A stretch of DNA of 64,000 bases from Alentia gelatinosa (GCA_950022655.1 OX465588.1:24662527-24726526), one strand, 5' to 3'; shown: positions 38,930 through 51,393, counted from the first letter of the stretch. The notes: generated by a model not told the origin, from the sequence alone. Made by a program: numbers and translations.

Positions 38930-40234
38930 TTATTCAGCTAATTTTGAGTATATATTTGGCTGGAGAAAGAAGTGTTTGATGGCTGAACAAAAGTTGTCCC
39001 TTCTAGCAATTTTCTGAATATCCGCTGGTAAGTATTCCCACAACAACATCCCATAATAGATTGGACTGTTTTTGAATTGTTCTGTGCGGGGTCTTCGGAC
39101 TAGCAATTTGATTTTACTGTTACTACGAGTTCTTTCATTTATATTTAACAATTGATGATCTTCATCGCTTGCCCACCAATGGATCAAGCATAACAGATGT
39201 ATTGCACGCCTATATTGTAATGGTCTTATTTTACATTTTTCTAGTAGAAGATCCGTTGGCAGGTCATCTGCTCTTCTAACATTTATTGCACATCTTAGAC
39301 AATCGTTTACTAGGACCTGGAGTTTCTTTCTTTCCTGTTTAGTTGCTAGACAGTATTGTGAGTCCGCATACTCTATTTTAGGCAGTATCATCTGCTTTAC
39401 AATAGAGGTGGAGGCATTGTCGGTCAATAGATACCGTAATCTTCTTAGTTTGAACAGTTGCTGTCGTACATCGCAGATTACCTTGCCTATCTGCCTTCGT
39501 TGTCTAAGTTTTGATTCTAGTATTACACCTAGATAGTTAAAACTCTCAACTGTTTTGATTGTCTTGCCACCTAGACAGCATGATGAAGTAGGTATCGTTT
39601 TTTTCTTGTTTACGAACCACATTAATTTGGTTTTTTCTGTGTTTACAGTCAGAATATGTTTTTGGAACCAGTCGAATATGTTGTCCAAATCTTCCTGTAA
39701 TCTGATGCACAACGTATCTTCGTTAGACCCACTTATCGCTAACACCAGATCATCCGCGTACATTATTGCAGTAGCATGCTTTAATACATTAAAAACATTA
39801 TCGACAAAAACGATAAAAAGAACAGGACCCATAACTGAGCCTTGTGGGACACCATAACTTACTGGGAGATACTCTGAATAATTTCCGTTTACTTTCGTAC
39901 GTTGATATCTATTCTCGAGATACGACTTGAATAATGTTAATGTTGATTCATCTAAACCTATTTTGCTCAGACACTCGAGTAATAAAGGATGACTCACTGA
40001 ATCGAATGCCTTAGAGAGATCGACGAAAGCGCATAAAACTAAGTTTTTCGAGTCTAGACATGTAGTAATAAAGTGAACCAACTTAAAAACTGCCTGGGCA
40101 GTTGATCTGCGTGGCATAAACCCATAGTGTATATGAATTACGGGTTTCATTGATACGTAATTAATTGACAATGTATTATTGTGATAGGTTAAGTGGTATT
40201 CAAAGACTTGTATTAAAGTGTTAATAAAGACGAT
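38930..40234 (-). mobile_element. 5'-truncated LINE (non-LTR retrotransposon) reverse transcriptase
   Basis: The - strand frame ends at TAA 38,930-38,932. It runs open from about 40,234, just after an in-frame stop, without an initiating ATG at the expected place. Counting residues from a TTG at 40,171, it shows YGFMPRRST (RT block 2), AFVDLSKAFDSVSH with the first catalytic Asp at residue 51, GVPQGSVMGPVLF, MYADDLVL with the catalytic Asp pair at 140-141, and KTVESFNYLGVILES (thumb). A C-terminal region follows, ending near LLWEYLPADIQKIARRDNF. This layout fits the Jockey/CR1 superfamily of LINEs. The endonuclease and N-terminal parts are absent, as after incomplete reverse transcription. 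No poly-A or repeat tail was evident. The remaining frame has no internal stop, so the copy is not very old. Confidence 0.85.
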
Positions 40235-43200
40235 TTAAAGAAAGAAAAATCCTTTTCATTAGGATAAGGTTATACTGTAGTACAGAATCATACATGTTGT
40301 CATGGAATCATTGTAAATATCATCAGTTGTTGTATCATCGTATAATTTGCCAGGAAGAACGATTGTAACATATCGAATGCAATCAAGACTCCTTTTTTTT
40401 TAAGAGAGTAAAACGAGAGAAATTCTGAACTTAGATCCATGACTTCTAAAATCGAGTTATCACAAAATATCCTGAAACTAAGGACAACCATAATAGTTGA
40501 TGTAATCCCAGTAGTCTGCAATCCACGGATACACGGCATAAACGGATACAAGATAAAGGTGAAAGAATATCGTAAAACTGGATAAGTTTTAATCTTGGCA
40601 ACCGCATGCCTCGACTGTAGTTTGGCATAGTGACTTCATGAGGCGAAGCCGAGTGAAGTCCAGATTCAAAACTCCAGGAGTGACATGCGGTGATCAAGAT
40701 TAAAACGAATCAGGTTTTGATTTTATCTTACCTGGTCTCCTCGATTTTTGAATATTACGTGATAACAATTCTGTATGCCACTAGTGGCATATGAAACTCC
40801 GTATGCCAGTCAGTGTGACATATGGAAACTCGATGTTAAGCCTATGGGATTTTATATTAGTGGTAGGATAAAGCTGATGGTTATATCCTCTATCTTTATA
40901 TTCTTGAATTATAAAGTATCTTAAGAAGAAAAAGGAAATTGAATGTATATATGTAGATTGTATAACTACACGAGACGTCTCATGACATTTGATTCAGAAG
41001 GAAAGGTGTGGTGTCTGAGATAGCTAGCAGAACTTTGTTCTCGAAGCACAAATCCAACACTTTTATTTAATCTGGTACATAGGACATTCTTCGCATCTGA
41101 TAGCATTTCATTAGAAGACAAGCAAAATGTATCACAGTATGAAATGAAAAGTATTTGAACACTTCTAAAGCAGATTTGTCCTATCACCAGTCCAACCGCC
41201 AAATGTGATCTCAATTATGAATACATGATATCACGGACTAGGATGGAAGTCTGTGATATTATCAATATATTTAGAACATAGTTATACATGATTGTACAAA
41301 ACTAACAAGATTTAACTTTCGATAAACAAAATCACATATTTATACAATCAGTACCATAATCCGGTTTTTGTTCAAATATAAATTGTGAATTGTGTCATCA
41401 CAAGCAGTATATGGATAGAATACTAATTCTAAATTCAGCGTGTGTTATCAGAAAGGCTATGGACAAAGGGACACGGATTTTCACTTATTGTCGCCCACTG
41501 ACTGGCGTCGCGTCTGGGTCAGTCAGTGTGATTGCATCACGGGAAACCGAAGCATCATTTATGGATGTTTCAGCAGCTGGGACGCTGACTGGATTATATT
41601 GTCACGCCACCTAGCGATTGCCCCCTATAATACTATCAGGGTTTCTTTGATTAGTTGTGTCTGTGGTTGTCTGCTTGCCGAAAGGAAGACTTAGTCGACA
41701 TTATCCGAATGAGAAATACTGTACATATTGCAGCCATAGACCGCCAACACCAATACAAAGAAAGACCATATGGTACAATAAAATGGCGCAGGCTGTATCA
41801 AAGGAAATAGACAAATAACATGCAATATTCATTGAAGCAAAGTGGCCGTCAAAGGGAGCGTAGTTTTACAGTGCATTGTACACACACGTATCATATGACG
41901 TTGTGCCAAGGTTCATGACCTAGAGTCAGGTCCAGGACCGCATGCTCTATGTTATTGTAAATGGATGTAACTGAATCCGAAAGTGTATTAGTAATATATC
42001 TACGCAATAAACATTAGTTGAAGACCAGACGAGAAAGTCTCTGATAACAGTTATTGTTGGCACTTTACTTAGATAGTAATAAATGTAGTACGCCAGGGAC
42101 AATATGATGTCGTGATGTGATAGGAAAAGGTGCCCTTTACCTATTGGATTGACAGACTCAGCAGCCAAAACTCTGTCATACTGCATTGCCACTATTCTGC
42201 GAGTCATGCTATCTTGTCATTCCACTGAAAGTCACACTGACCTATGACTCAGTGAGCGCAACAATACCTCACAGACCTAGTTCCTACCGGGGATAGCTAT
42301 AGAGTTAATATTGCATACGTTATGCCCCTCGTAGAATGATTCACGCCATAAGACACGTCCCCCTCCCCCTGGCATATATATACACAAAAGATACATACAT
42401 ACACTTATAAATACACCCACCAAACATACCTGCTTGACCTGCAAAGTGCGCTTGTATGTATACATGTACAAATGCTGACCTCTGGGGTTTTATGGTCGGA
42501 TGATACATAGGAATGTATGAGTGAACCATGTAATGGGAGCAACAGAGATTATATACAAGATTATTGGAGTGGGTGCTAAAAATTAACTCAGAACCTAATA
42601 GTACTTTGAGTCCTATGGCATACAATTTGGTGATTTTTCTACTGATTTCTTACCTTCCATTAAAGCGTGAACACAAATTGAGTCCGATAACACTCATCTG
42701 TAATTTAGTTTCAATGGGAAACATTCGCCTTCGGGCCGCTTATGTGTTATTTTTTAAGCATTTTGATTAACATTTCACATCCCCTGCATAGTTGGTAGGT
42801 TCAATAGGTAGGTTCATTATGTATACTCGTTTTCTATTCCGTTTCCTCATCATGTTGATGAACATAGATTCATGAACTCTTCTTGAATCCTACAACTCAG
42901 GATTGAAATAATTTCATCTTTGATAATCTTGAGCAGTTTAATCCCTTGACTTTCCTTTTCTGGATTAAATGATGTGATAAAAAAAATTCTTGTCATCATG
43001 TGGAAAAACTTATGGGAGTTCTGGGTTGTCTGTTTTTTGGGACAACAATGTATGACCAATATTTCACAAGCAAGTCCTACCTTGGCAGTCGCGGCAAGTA
43101 TTCACTAAATATTTTGATTTATAAAACTACAAACTCTGCACATTTCCTGTCCCATAAAATGATACTGTTTCATGTTTAGAACGAATGGTTAGATTCAGTA

Positions 43201-43921
43201 GATATAGAGATCGGGTTTTTTTGGGATGCTAACGGTGTTATGATGGCTAGGTGTACTCCGGACTGTTGTTGACAATGTTGGCAGTATACAGACACGCCAA
43301 CACGTGGACGTGGTGCCATCAAGCGGCGAACGATGGAACCAAATGAGGTGTCACAGGCAAGTCTCGTGCAAACATCGACCTTTTCGATTATCTCATTGGT
43401 TCATCAAATGTCAACGATGGGCATCACACGATATCTATATTGGGTGGCGTGTCAATTTGATGAATTCTATGATAGTGGCTATGATCCGCATTATACAACT
43501 CGACTGTATCGTCATCACCATTCTTGTACCATCACGCATACAATAATTCAGGAAAAGGCACTTCTATTGGGATGAAATGCAAGATATGTGCATCAGAAGG
43601 AGATCGGAATTGCTTTAATAAGGGAGAGGACTGTGTGTTTTGTACAAATTGTATCATTGGAAAGAGTTGCAATCCTATATTCGCAATCTTTTCAAAAGTC
43701 TCTTTTCATTTCACTTGGGCACAATGAAAAGCAAATATATTAAATTACATGGAGATATCAATTGGTCTGTAAAAGAGTCCTAGATATTTGTAAGTATTTA
43801 TTTCTTGGGTAGTATTAGTACAGTTAGGCGACCCCCTTCTACATTGTTATTACGGATATCTCACCTCACTAACAGAAAGATATAAATCTATGAATACAAT
43901 ATAGACAAATGGACTCAATAT
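40235..43921. other. Intergenic, no gene recognised
   Basis: It contains the fold-back element at 40,574-40,718, an exact 18-bp palindrome (TATGCCACTAGTGGCATA, 40,774-40,791), and at about 40,825-40,870 a degenerate end of the TATCTCACCC family (GAAACTCGATGTTAAGCC). Other frames are short and unassignable. Confidence 0.4.
40574..40718. repeat. Small fold-back element
   Basis: GTTTTAATCTTGGCAACCGC (from 40,586) is matched in inverse by the segment ending at 40,706 (CATGCGGTGATCAAGATTAA then AAC). The pairing continues outward as AAAACTGGAT / AATCAGGTTTT. It is non-coding, about 145 bp. Confidence 0.6.
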
Positions 43922-44506
43922 TGTCACGTACATGTATGGAATATCTTTTGTACCTAGTGAAGAAGACAGATAACGATACATAGATATGTATTCCTAACAT
44001 ATATTACAAGAAAGTACAGCTACATAACAATTCTCATCAACATTCTGTAGTGATGCTTCGGCATAGCAGAACTCACACTCTATGAACTTCATTTATTGTC
44101 AAATGTCTCTTTAACTTGTGGATAAAGATGATCCAAAAGCAGTGGCAAGGGTGGTAGTAGTCATCAGTCTCTATTCCTCCAGTACTGGTGTGATAGCAGC
44201 TCGTGGTGAAGCCCAATCCTCAGTAAAGCCCTCTGTAGCCTAGTGTCCTATGGTCTTCAAGCCTCCTCATTGTAGTGGTGGTAATGCTCAGCAGCCTGGA
44301 GATGTTGATGCCACAGTGTCTGGGTTCCAAGTGAGCTTTGCCTGGACATCTGCTCCTTATATAACCTATCGGGGGGTCAGTCCAAAAGAAGATAGAGGAC
44401 AGTTCAAACACTGGTGGTGGCAGTGCAAACAGTTGGACCTTAACCAATGTCTAGAGCGAGGACCTGTTAGAAGGCACCCTGTGATATTCTTATTACATGA
44501 ATCACA
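43922..44506 (-). mobile_element. Solo LTR of a Gmr1-like retrotransposon
   Basis: It begins TGTCACGTAC and ends ATCACA, like the LTR at 57,838-58,499, and aligns with it over most of its length. Shared blocks include GAAGAAGACAGATAAC, ATGACAATTCTCATCAAC-type sequence, GATGTTGAYGCCAC and TCTGGGTTCCAAGTGAGC. It is about 77 bp shorter, mainly through missing sequence near the left end, and is clearly diverged. A TATATAAG box on the - strand is conserved (44,356-44,363). Both sides carry ATAT (43,918-43,921 and 44,507-44,510), a 4-bp target duplication. No internal element sequence adjoins it, so it probably arose by LTR-LTR recombination. Confidence 0.85.
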
Positions 44507-44894
44507 ATATAGACTGAGACAATGATGAACCTGCGCTGCTGTGTCACATTCTCCAAGCAGAGCGTAAGAAAACAAGCAAGCCATTCCATGCAAAGTCTTT
44601 TTTCTGAAATTTGTGCCGGCCCAGTTCTTGGGTGCGGCAAAAAGATTATCCTTTTTCCCGGTTGTGCCACAAGGATTGTCCCTACCACCCCCACCCAAAT
44701 AGAACGGTTCCGAGAGGAGCTAAATGGTTCTCATGGCTTCCAGGAGAAGCCATGTCCTACCCCGATATCGCCCTATCACTACAATCCAACTTCCCTGGTA
44801 CTTTTATCCATACCGCCATCGGCGGTCAAAGACAGAAAGTGAACTCAGTTCACCTGTGATTACCTTTGTTTGTCCCCTCTACCCGCAGTCCCAG

Positions 44895-45010
44895 CCTTGT
44901 CACGTGACCGTATACTGACCCGCCTGTCTGTGACCGTATCTGTGACGTCATTATCCCCGTGACGGTGGGCGGTCACCTGACCTCGGCAGACCGGAGCAGT
45001 TCTAAGCCGG
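44895..45010. promoter_or_regulatory. Candidate promoter-like block: E-box, CRE, GC-rich
   Basis: It contains CACGTGACC (E-box at 44,901-44,906), an exact palindromic CRE TGACGTCA (44,943-44,950), and GGTCACCTGACC within about 110 GC-rich bases. No repeat relationship seen. No coding exon can be tied to it on either strand, so the call rests on motif density alone. Confidence 0.25.
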
Positions 45011-45943
45011 ATGAAGGGGGTCGTGCCCGGACGGAGGGTTCATCATTAGACGTTGACAGGAGATGGATGACTACTGAGGTATTCCCCGAGTCGGCTCCTT
45101 AATGAGCGATGTAAGGACCAGGAACAATACGCACTCATCGTGACTTCCTGCGTGAGGGTCTTTTGCAGGAAAGATACGAAAGTCGAGATAAAAAGAAATG
45201 AGGGGACTTAGTATCAGGGACGTTTGTATTGATATATCATGAGAAATATTTGGAAATATGGATTGGGAATACACCAGAAATAGCATTTTGAATGTAAATA
45301 AAAAAATGATGACATACCTTTTCTTTATTATTAAAAATTTGACAAGCTGTCAGAAGCATTAAGAAGAATCTCAACTATTGATCATAACATTATCGGTGGG
45401 ACTGCTTTAGCAACCAGCACCAACACTATACTAATCTGTGTCTTATGAATTTATAATCAGAAAACAGGTAGAATTAGCATTCTGTTCTGACACTGAGGAC
45501 CAGAAGTCAGGGTGTTTCATTGAGTCACATGTCTTTCTGAAAGAAAAATTGAAGCAAAGGAAAATCGCGCAGGATCAGCAATATCTTTACCGAAATTCAA
45601 AGCAAGTTCCATTTTCTCCATGGGGATCAATTCAGCTTCCATTCCTCCTTTCTCCTATGTGATATGCAGACCGTACTTCTAGTCCCAATCACAGTTTTCA
45701 TATGGGCCTGAAACGGGGGGAATCGAAGGTGACACACTGCTGCCTGTCTAACAGGCTGCAGTGATGGATCTGACCTGTCAGAGAGGAGATAGAGAAAACA
45801 GCACGAAAGCTCCCCTTGTGAGACATCAATCAGAAGTCTATTTACCCGGAGAAAAGACCAATCTTACCGCTGTAGAATGTGTCATTCCTATTGAAATTTG
45901 TATCATTGCAATCCCTGAACAGGATTGCATGAGCGTTCCGGTA

Positions 45944-46168
45944 AAGTGGGATTCACACGATGGGATTCATGATTTTCACAGAGTGTTTGTCTGAGACAAA
46001 TCCTGTTGAGATTCGGTACTGGAACTCAATCTCTTCGTCTAAATTGAAGGGTTCCATTTCCTTGAGCCACGTCTATTCCCCTGCAATTTTTTACCCTAAA
46101 AAGGAACAGAATCTCATGAGATTTTAAACCCTGTGAGGTACATGAATCCCACCGTGTGAATTCCGCCT
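45944..46168. repeat. MITE with TA target sites (Tc1/mariner-like)
   Basis: The left end after TA (45,942-45,943) reads AAGTGGGATTCACACGATGG and then GATTCATG. The right end before TA (46,169-46,170) is its inverse with few changes (CATGAATCCCACCGTGTGAA then TTCCGCCT). Looser inverse similarity continues to about 45 bp. It is 225 bp and non-coding. TA on both sides fits the Tc1/mariner superfamily. Confidence 0.65.
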
Positions 46169-46170
46169 TA

Positions 46171-47299
46171 GATTCTTGCACATCCTTGTAGACAAGGTTT
46201 ACCTGTTATAGGAATTCGTCATTTCTGATACGTCTCTTTTTTCTGGTTATTCTACAGAGAATTATTATCATTACAACCGGTATTCCTTAACCATATTGTT
46301 TTGATCTCGCACATATATCTACATCACCTCCATCTTTAAGAGTTTTCGTGAGAACCTCTTTGCTTCCTTATTTACATATAAGAGGCTGATGCTGACTGCC
46401 TCCCCTTCCTCTATTTTGGGCAGAAAAATAGAATTGAGAACATCTATAGTCATAGAGGATTTTATAACAACGTTTTAACTTATAGTTTGAGATGGGCGTG
46501 GAGCGATGCCCTGAGACCACTCATTGGTGCTGTACAAGATTATTAAGGGTAGAGCTCTCCAGTCTTATATATCATATCTAACATCAGTTTCATATGTATG
46601 TTTCACCATGCTAGTTCTCAACCTTTAACAAAGCTTATTTGATGAATCACATATTGCATGATGACCTATTTCTTAGTATGCGTGTAGCCATCGTAAATAA
46701 TGATTGTCATGAACAGGAACGATATAGATGCCGCGAAGAAGCTGTCGGTATCTAGAAAGGTATCTAAAAGAGGCTCAGTGCAGGCCACATTGATAGATAC
46801 TCAATGTGAGGAGAGAAACAGTCTGCATTATCAACAACACGTGTTATTTTCTGGTATCTGAAGAGGATATTATATAGACATTATAAAAACAAGTATTATG
46901 TGACCATGATAAGTGTAATTTATCATTATCATGTCAGTTCACTTGATAAAAAACCGCTAAACACTGACAAAGCACAGCGGTAATATTTGGCAATTACACC
47001 TGCAGCTGGTAAATGAATTGGTGGAATTCAAAGCACATCGATACATGCAACCTGCTGAAAACCAAATACCAATCACAGTCTAGATACACTCTGGGCAAAT
47101 CCTATGTATAGATCTGATTCACTGGGCATATGTTCTTACCATACGGGTATACCCTTTCAAATTTGTGATGCCCAATACCATATACATACTATTTTTTCAA
47201 TATCTTATAAAAGGAGAATTAGTAGAGCTTAGATCTCACAGTACAGCTCGTCTGGGAAGCACATCTATTCAGATCAGATAGCATCAGACGCTAAATCAA
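46171..47299. other. Intergenic, no gene recognised
   Basis: AT-rich sequence with no supported exon, repeat boundary or RNA gene. Confidence 0.4.
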
Positions 47300-47456
47300 T
47301 CAAATCCTAATTGCTACATAATACGTACAATCTGTAATCGTTTGCCTTTCCTTTGAAAACCAACTGTAACCTCCCTGAGGCAACAGCTGGCAACCTTTCT
47401 CTGACATCTCCGGTTGGGATGGTTTATTGAACCAATCAGTGCAAGCCATTACCCTG
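47300..47456 (-). CDS. Candidate 3'-terminal exon, unidentified protein
   Basis: On the - strand an acceptor-like tgttgctgtcacag ends opposite 47,457-47,458. The following frame runs 51 residues to a stop at 47,300-47,302, the first base completing a split codon. The peptide contains RVMACTDWFNKPSQPEMSEK and GCQLLPQGGYSWFSKERQ. It is compositionally ordinary and free of low complexity, but I cannot assign it and no upstream exon was found. Confidence 0.25.
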
Positions 47457-47885
47457 CTGTGACAGCAACATGACATAGTGGTTCCGAACCAGGTAAAGGG
47501 CATGAAGTCGTTTCAGGACTGGAGGCATTAGGCCTGGAATAAAACTTTTCGCATATCTAGATTAAACATAGTTCTAATCTCTTGAATCGCTATGTTCGCT
47601 TTGCTGATGCAATCCAGAATAACCTTTCGACCATTGGAAAATTTATCTCTAATTATCATCTATGTGGTTTTCTTTTAGGTAAATAAGGCACACTTCCCCA
47701 TGATGCATGACAATATTATCGGCTTATTAAGACTGGGGAGGTAGATGTACCTGTAATACATCAGCATGGTGCTAAACACATCTCACATGGTCCTGGTAAA
47801 GCAAACTATAGATCTAAATAAGTGCAGAAAGTTATTATCTCTGTGCCTCGGAATAAGGATTTGCTCATAACACATGCTGATGGCG

Positions 47886-48627
47886 CTTCCGATACACACC
47901 GATACGCGAGGGCCCGCTCCCGATTAAAAGAAGGGGGTCCACGACAATTGAACATGTATCGACTTTCGTAGCCTATCGGTGCTTATCGGTGTGTATTGGT
48001 GACGCATTTGAACGGAAAACATGTGAAATATTCAATGGAAAATCATGTTATTTTCAAAATACCTAGATTATATAAGGTCAATTCCGCTCTGGAAATCGGT
48101 GAAATTTAACGGAAAAATATCTTTTGCGGGTGAAATGACCGGCGGAGAATTATAAAATTCTAGGATTAGATAGGGCGCATATAGATATATAATCGCTGTA
48201 AATATGATATTATTTGATGAAGTCTTAGTGTCTGCAATTAATAGTTCATATCGGAATTATTATTCTACCATAGTTATATTTCTCGATTTGATTGTTTTAG
48301 TGTTTGAAAATGATATCATAATATAATGTAAATACCTGTAGAAAATGATTCAGATTCATTCAATATTTCCAAAATCATTTTATATTTCGATATCAAAATC
48401 ATGCCTGAGATCTAGATTGAATCACCGATTGAATCGTGGGCCAATTCAAATCGTAGCTATCGGGAAATATGTTGTAGATCCCTGATCACCTTTTTGTACT
48501 CTTCAAACAGGTTATGACGCACACCGATCCGCTAGGATATCTACCTATCAATAGGCTACGATTTGATCATTTTGTATCGGTGTGTATCGGGAGGTCTATC
48601 GGTGTGTATCGTCGTTGGTGGGCGCCG
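47886..48627. repeat. Repeat region with inverted CGATACACACCGATA motifs
   Basis: CCGATACACACCGATACG occurs near 47,890, and inverse copies (TATCGGTGTGTATCG) occur near 48,577 and 48,597. GTAGCCTATCGGTGCTTATCGGTGTGTATTGG lies near 47,970, and GCACACCGATCC with CAATAGGCTACGA near 48,520. The right end (TTGGTGGGCGCCGGGTCTTA) resembles the end of the MITE at 222-509. I read it as an AT-rich non-autonomous element with inverted subterminal motifs. Boundaries are approximate. Confidence 0.4.
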
Positions 48628-49656
48628 GGTCTTACACAACCCTCTACACTATAGGCCGCGCAACCATATTGGGGACTGAAAACTAGTTATTTTTTCTTGA
48701 AATACAAAGGTTCTCATAACTTAGGCTGTAAAAAAGATACAGATTTGCAAAAGGTAACATTAAACCAGAGACTATGGGCTTTATTGTCATATATGTTTAT
48801 CGGGATAACTTATCTGTTTTGATTTTTGATGTATTTTCTCAGAAATCATGTTAAAAGTTAGGCAAAATGTTTGACTTCTAGAATATGAGTGAAGATTCCA
48901 TAGAATTCCAAATGGAACCAAAATCAAAACCCAGTTTAATCAAGCAGAGATTTCATTAACCATCATTTTGATACCTTAACTTTTGTTGTACTCATATCAG
49001 AAGTCAAGATGGACTATTTTGTTATCAAAATAGAAAAGTGGCAAAAAGCCCCTTTTTGTTATATCTGCCATATGTCAAAGCACTGTCGTGGTAGGCAGAA
49101 AATGGAGGAAAAAGGTTCGGTCGGAAATAATGCAATATTTTTATATTGTAATTTCAGAGAATGTGTTTTCCTTTAGATATTATATATAAACAAGTGCTTA
49201 TTCAAACTACTCAGATGCGCAGCACAAGTCAATCCATAAGATCTTGGAGGGAAACACTATTTGAATCCGGATCCCACCTTAGTCCCTAATATGCCTTCCT
49301 GACCTATCAGCGTCCGTCGTAATCTCATTGTAGACTATTTGGAGCTCATCCTATGGTATATCTCAGCAGCCATTTTGTATTTCACTTTGTATAAGTTAAG
49401 TGCAAATGAGGTCATAAAACATAAAGAACAACACTTGCTTTAAATCATAAGTTGACTATCATTGACTAGAATCTAGCATTTATTTGTATTACACTTCTAC
49501 ATGTTCATCATTCATACCAAGATCAAACAAAGAATCTCACAAAGGAAACAATTGTGCAGCATGACAAAACCATTATTTCAGATAGAGTTACCAAGATAAT
49601 AATACATTAAAGTGAATCGATATATAACATTAATGTATGTACAGAAGATATAACGA
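48628..49656. other. 3' flank of the C11orf68-like gene, otherwise no feature
   Basis: No exon recognised. A canonical AATAAA on the - strand (49,479-49,484) lies about 170 bases downstream of the stop at 49,657 and is the likely polyadenylation signal of the neighbouring gene. Confidence 0.45.
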
Positions 49657-49884
49657 TTACGACATTGTTGTATAAGGGTGGGGTTTGATACCCCATTGGT
49701 TGTGAAAATAAATACCCAACTTTGCATACAAATCAGGTTTATATTGCAACGGTCCAGCGATGCCTAGTTCCCTTAGTCCTTCCTCCACCCTCATGACGTC
49801 ATCAACATCAGAATACAGATCGGTGTAGACACAGATGACGTATTTGTGGTTTCTTTGTGAAAGGGCCCCGTTCTTTGTGCATAC
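49657..49884 (-). CDS. C11orf68/BLES03-like protein, last exon
   Basis: On the - strand an acceptor (cattcctctatag, AG opposite 49,885-49,886) is followed by 75 codons and a TAA at 49,657-49,659. The peptide carries the C-terminal signature of the C11orf68/BLES03 family (UPF0696, DUF1917): HKYVICVYTDLYSDVDDVMR, VEEGLRELG, QYKPDLYAKLGIYFHNQWGI and KP at the end. The family has an eIF4E-like fold and no settled function. Intron phase 0 at its start matches the preceding exon (50,407-50,534) exactly. It lacks an ATG because it is an internal 3' piece. The assignment is from memory of the family, not a search. Confidence 0.88.
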   Translation of the reverse strand, partial: VCTKNGALSQRNHKYVICVYTDLYSDVDDVMRVEEGLRELGIAGPLQYKPDLYAKLGIYFHNQWGIKPHPYTTMS

Positions 49885-50188
49885 CTATAGAGGAATGATA
49901 ATAACGATATTGGTGATTAACAATACCTACATGTTTTCAGTGCATGGGGTTAAGAAGGGATCAGTGATAAAAAAAAAAATCTAAAATATATATTTCTTAT
50001 ACTCGCCAATACCTATAGTACCACGATAAAATTCAGCGGTGTTTTTTTAATTCTAAGTTAATTAGTGTATTAAAATACAATCAAATCTGGCAAATTATAG
50101 GATAAGAAACAATGACGTATTGTATGTATCTCCAATGATCGTTTTACTGCAGCCTTGAAGCTGACTAAATGTGAATGCCCTCATAATG

Positions 50189-50272
<84 letters not shown>

Positions 50273-50406
50273 CAGAGTCCACATCCATATAGGCCATGGT
50301 CCCTTTGTATCTTGAACTGTGAGGTCCGTGCTTCTCTCATTATCACTTACGGATGCTGTGGAAAGGGCATACAGTATAAGGTGTGTAGCATTCATTAGGA
50401 CATTAC
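49885..50406 (-). other. Intron of the C11orf68-like gene
   Basis: A 522-bp intron with donor GTAATG and acceptor TATAG, phase 0. It contains the 80-bp (TA)n microsatellite at 50,190-50,269. Confidence 0.8.
50190..50269. repeat. TA dinucleotide microsatellite inside an intron
   Basis: About 80 bases of uninterrupted (TA)n. Isoleucine-tyrosine frames across it on both strands are artefacts. Confidence 0.95.
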
Positions 50407-50534
50407 CTTGGCCATTGAACCTAGCTGTCCCTCGGCTACGGCATTAGCCACGGCTGCCCACATGACGTCAACGTCAGCCGGCCTGACGTCAATCGTCCAC
50501 CTCCCGCGTGTCCATCCCGTCTGCTCCGCGAAGA
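50407..50534 (-). CDS. C11orf68/BLES03-like protein, penultimate exon
   Basis: On the - strand a splice acceptor (tcatgttggcag) precedes 128 coding bases: two bases of a split codon and 42 full codons, ending AAG before donor GTAATG. The peptide includes FAEQTGWTRGRWTIDV (compare the family's G-K-W turn), then MWAAVANAVAEGQLG and SMAK, which aligns with the W-x-x-I/V-A-x-A-V-x-E-G-Q-L helix of C11orf68 proteins. It joins in phase 0 to the last exon. GC content is much higher than the flanking introns, as expected for coding sequence. Two TGACGTCA-like strings inside it (50,463-50,492) are coding (ADVDVM region) and need not be CREs. Confidence 0.85.
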
Positions 50535-51393
50535 CTGCCAACATGATAAAGACTGGTTAACACGGTCACCTTGTCTCACCTCTATTAATACCTATTGCAG
50601 GAAGCACTGACACATTTAAGGAATTCAAGAGTATCACTAGAAAGAACATGTTGGACCGTATACCTGGTCAGCCAGACCTTATTGAACATTTAATGGCTAC
50701 GAGGATCTGTCTCTAAAATCACCCTGTGTAATGAAAGTGTCGCGATGTATTTTAGGTTGGACAAGGATTTGAACAAAGTTTAAAGACAAAGAGACCAGTT
50801 TCATAGTCTTTGAAATATTTATTTAATGTATACGATGTATGAAATAGAGACACACAGAAGGTTATGGCTAGAATACCAATCGAAAAGGATTGAAGCCATA
50901 TTCCCCATGTATTGCTGATGTACAACCACATGCTACTTTGTAATTACTGATAATATTAGCAAATTTGTACAAGGAAAGGCTGAAAGAAAATAATGTGTGT
51001 AACTGATGTGAGAAATAAAGGATAATTTACACACGAAAACATACATCGCCAACAATGTACATGTTTTTGGCGGAATTTTAAACTACATTACGCCAGACCT
51101 CGGAGCGGCAGGTCCTTGTTTTCACTAGGAATAATAAGACAGTGTTATTTCAAGGATAAGAAACTTCTTGGATTCCTTGTCAAATACGTGAAGTCTGACT
51201 TTAGTCAAAACACACTGCAAGCCAAGGCAGATTATCGGTCATGAGACGAATAGTGCGTATAAAAATTGATAGATCTGAACAGTTTTCCGATATCTTAAAT
51301 AGAACTGATGTTATCTAATTATTTTCTATGAATCCATACAAGCGGCCCGTGGCCCACCTCGGCTCGGCTCCCGGCAGCTCTCTTTGATCTCAC

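Noticed and set aside
44220..44525. Frames in the 44.2-44.5 kb region
   Set aside because: They lie within the solo LTR.
50463..50492. Two TGACGTCA strings as CREs
   Set aside because: They fall inside a well-supported coding exon and are explained by the codons.
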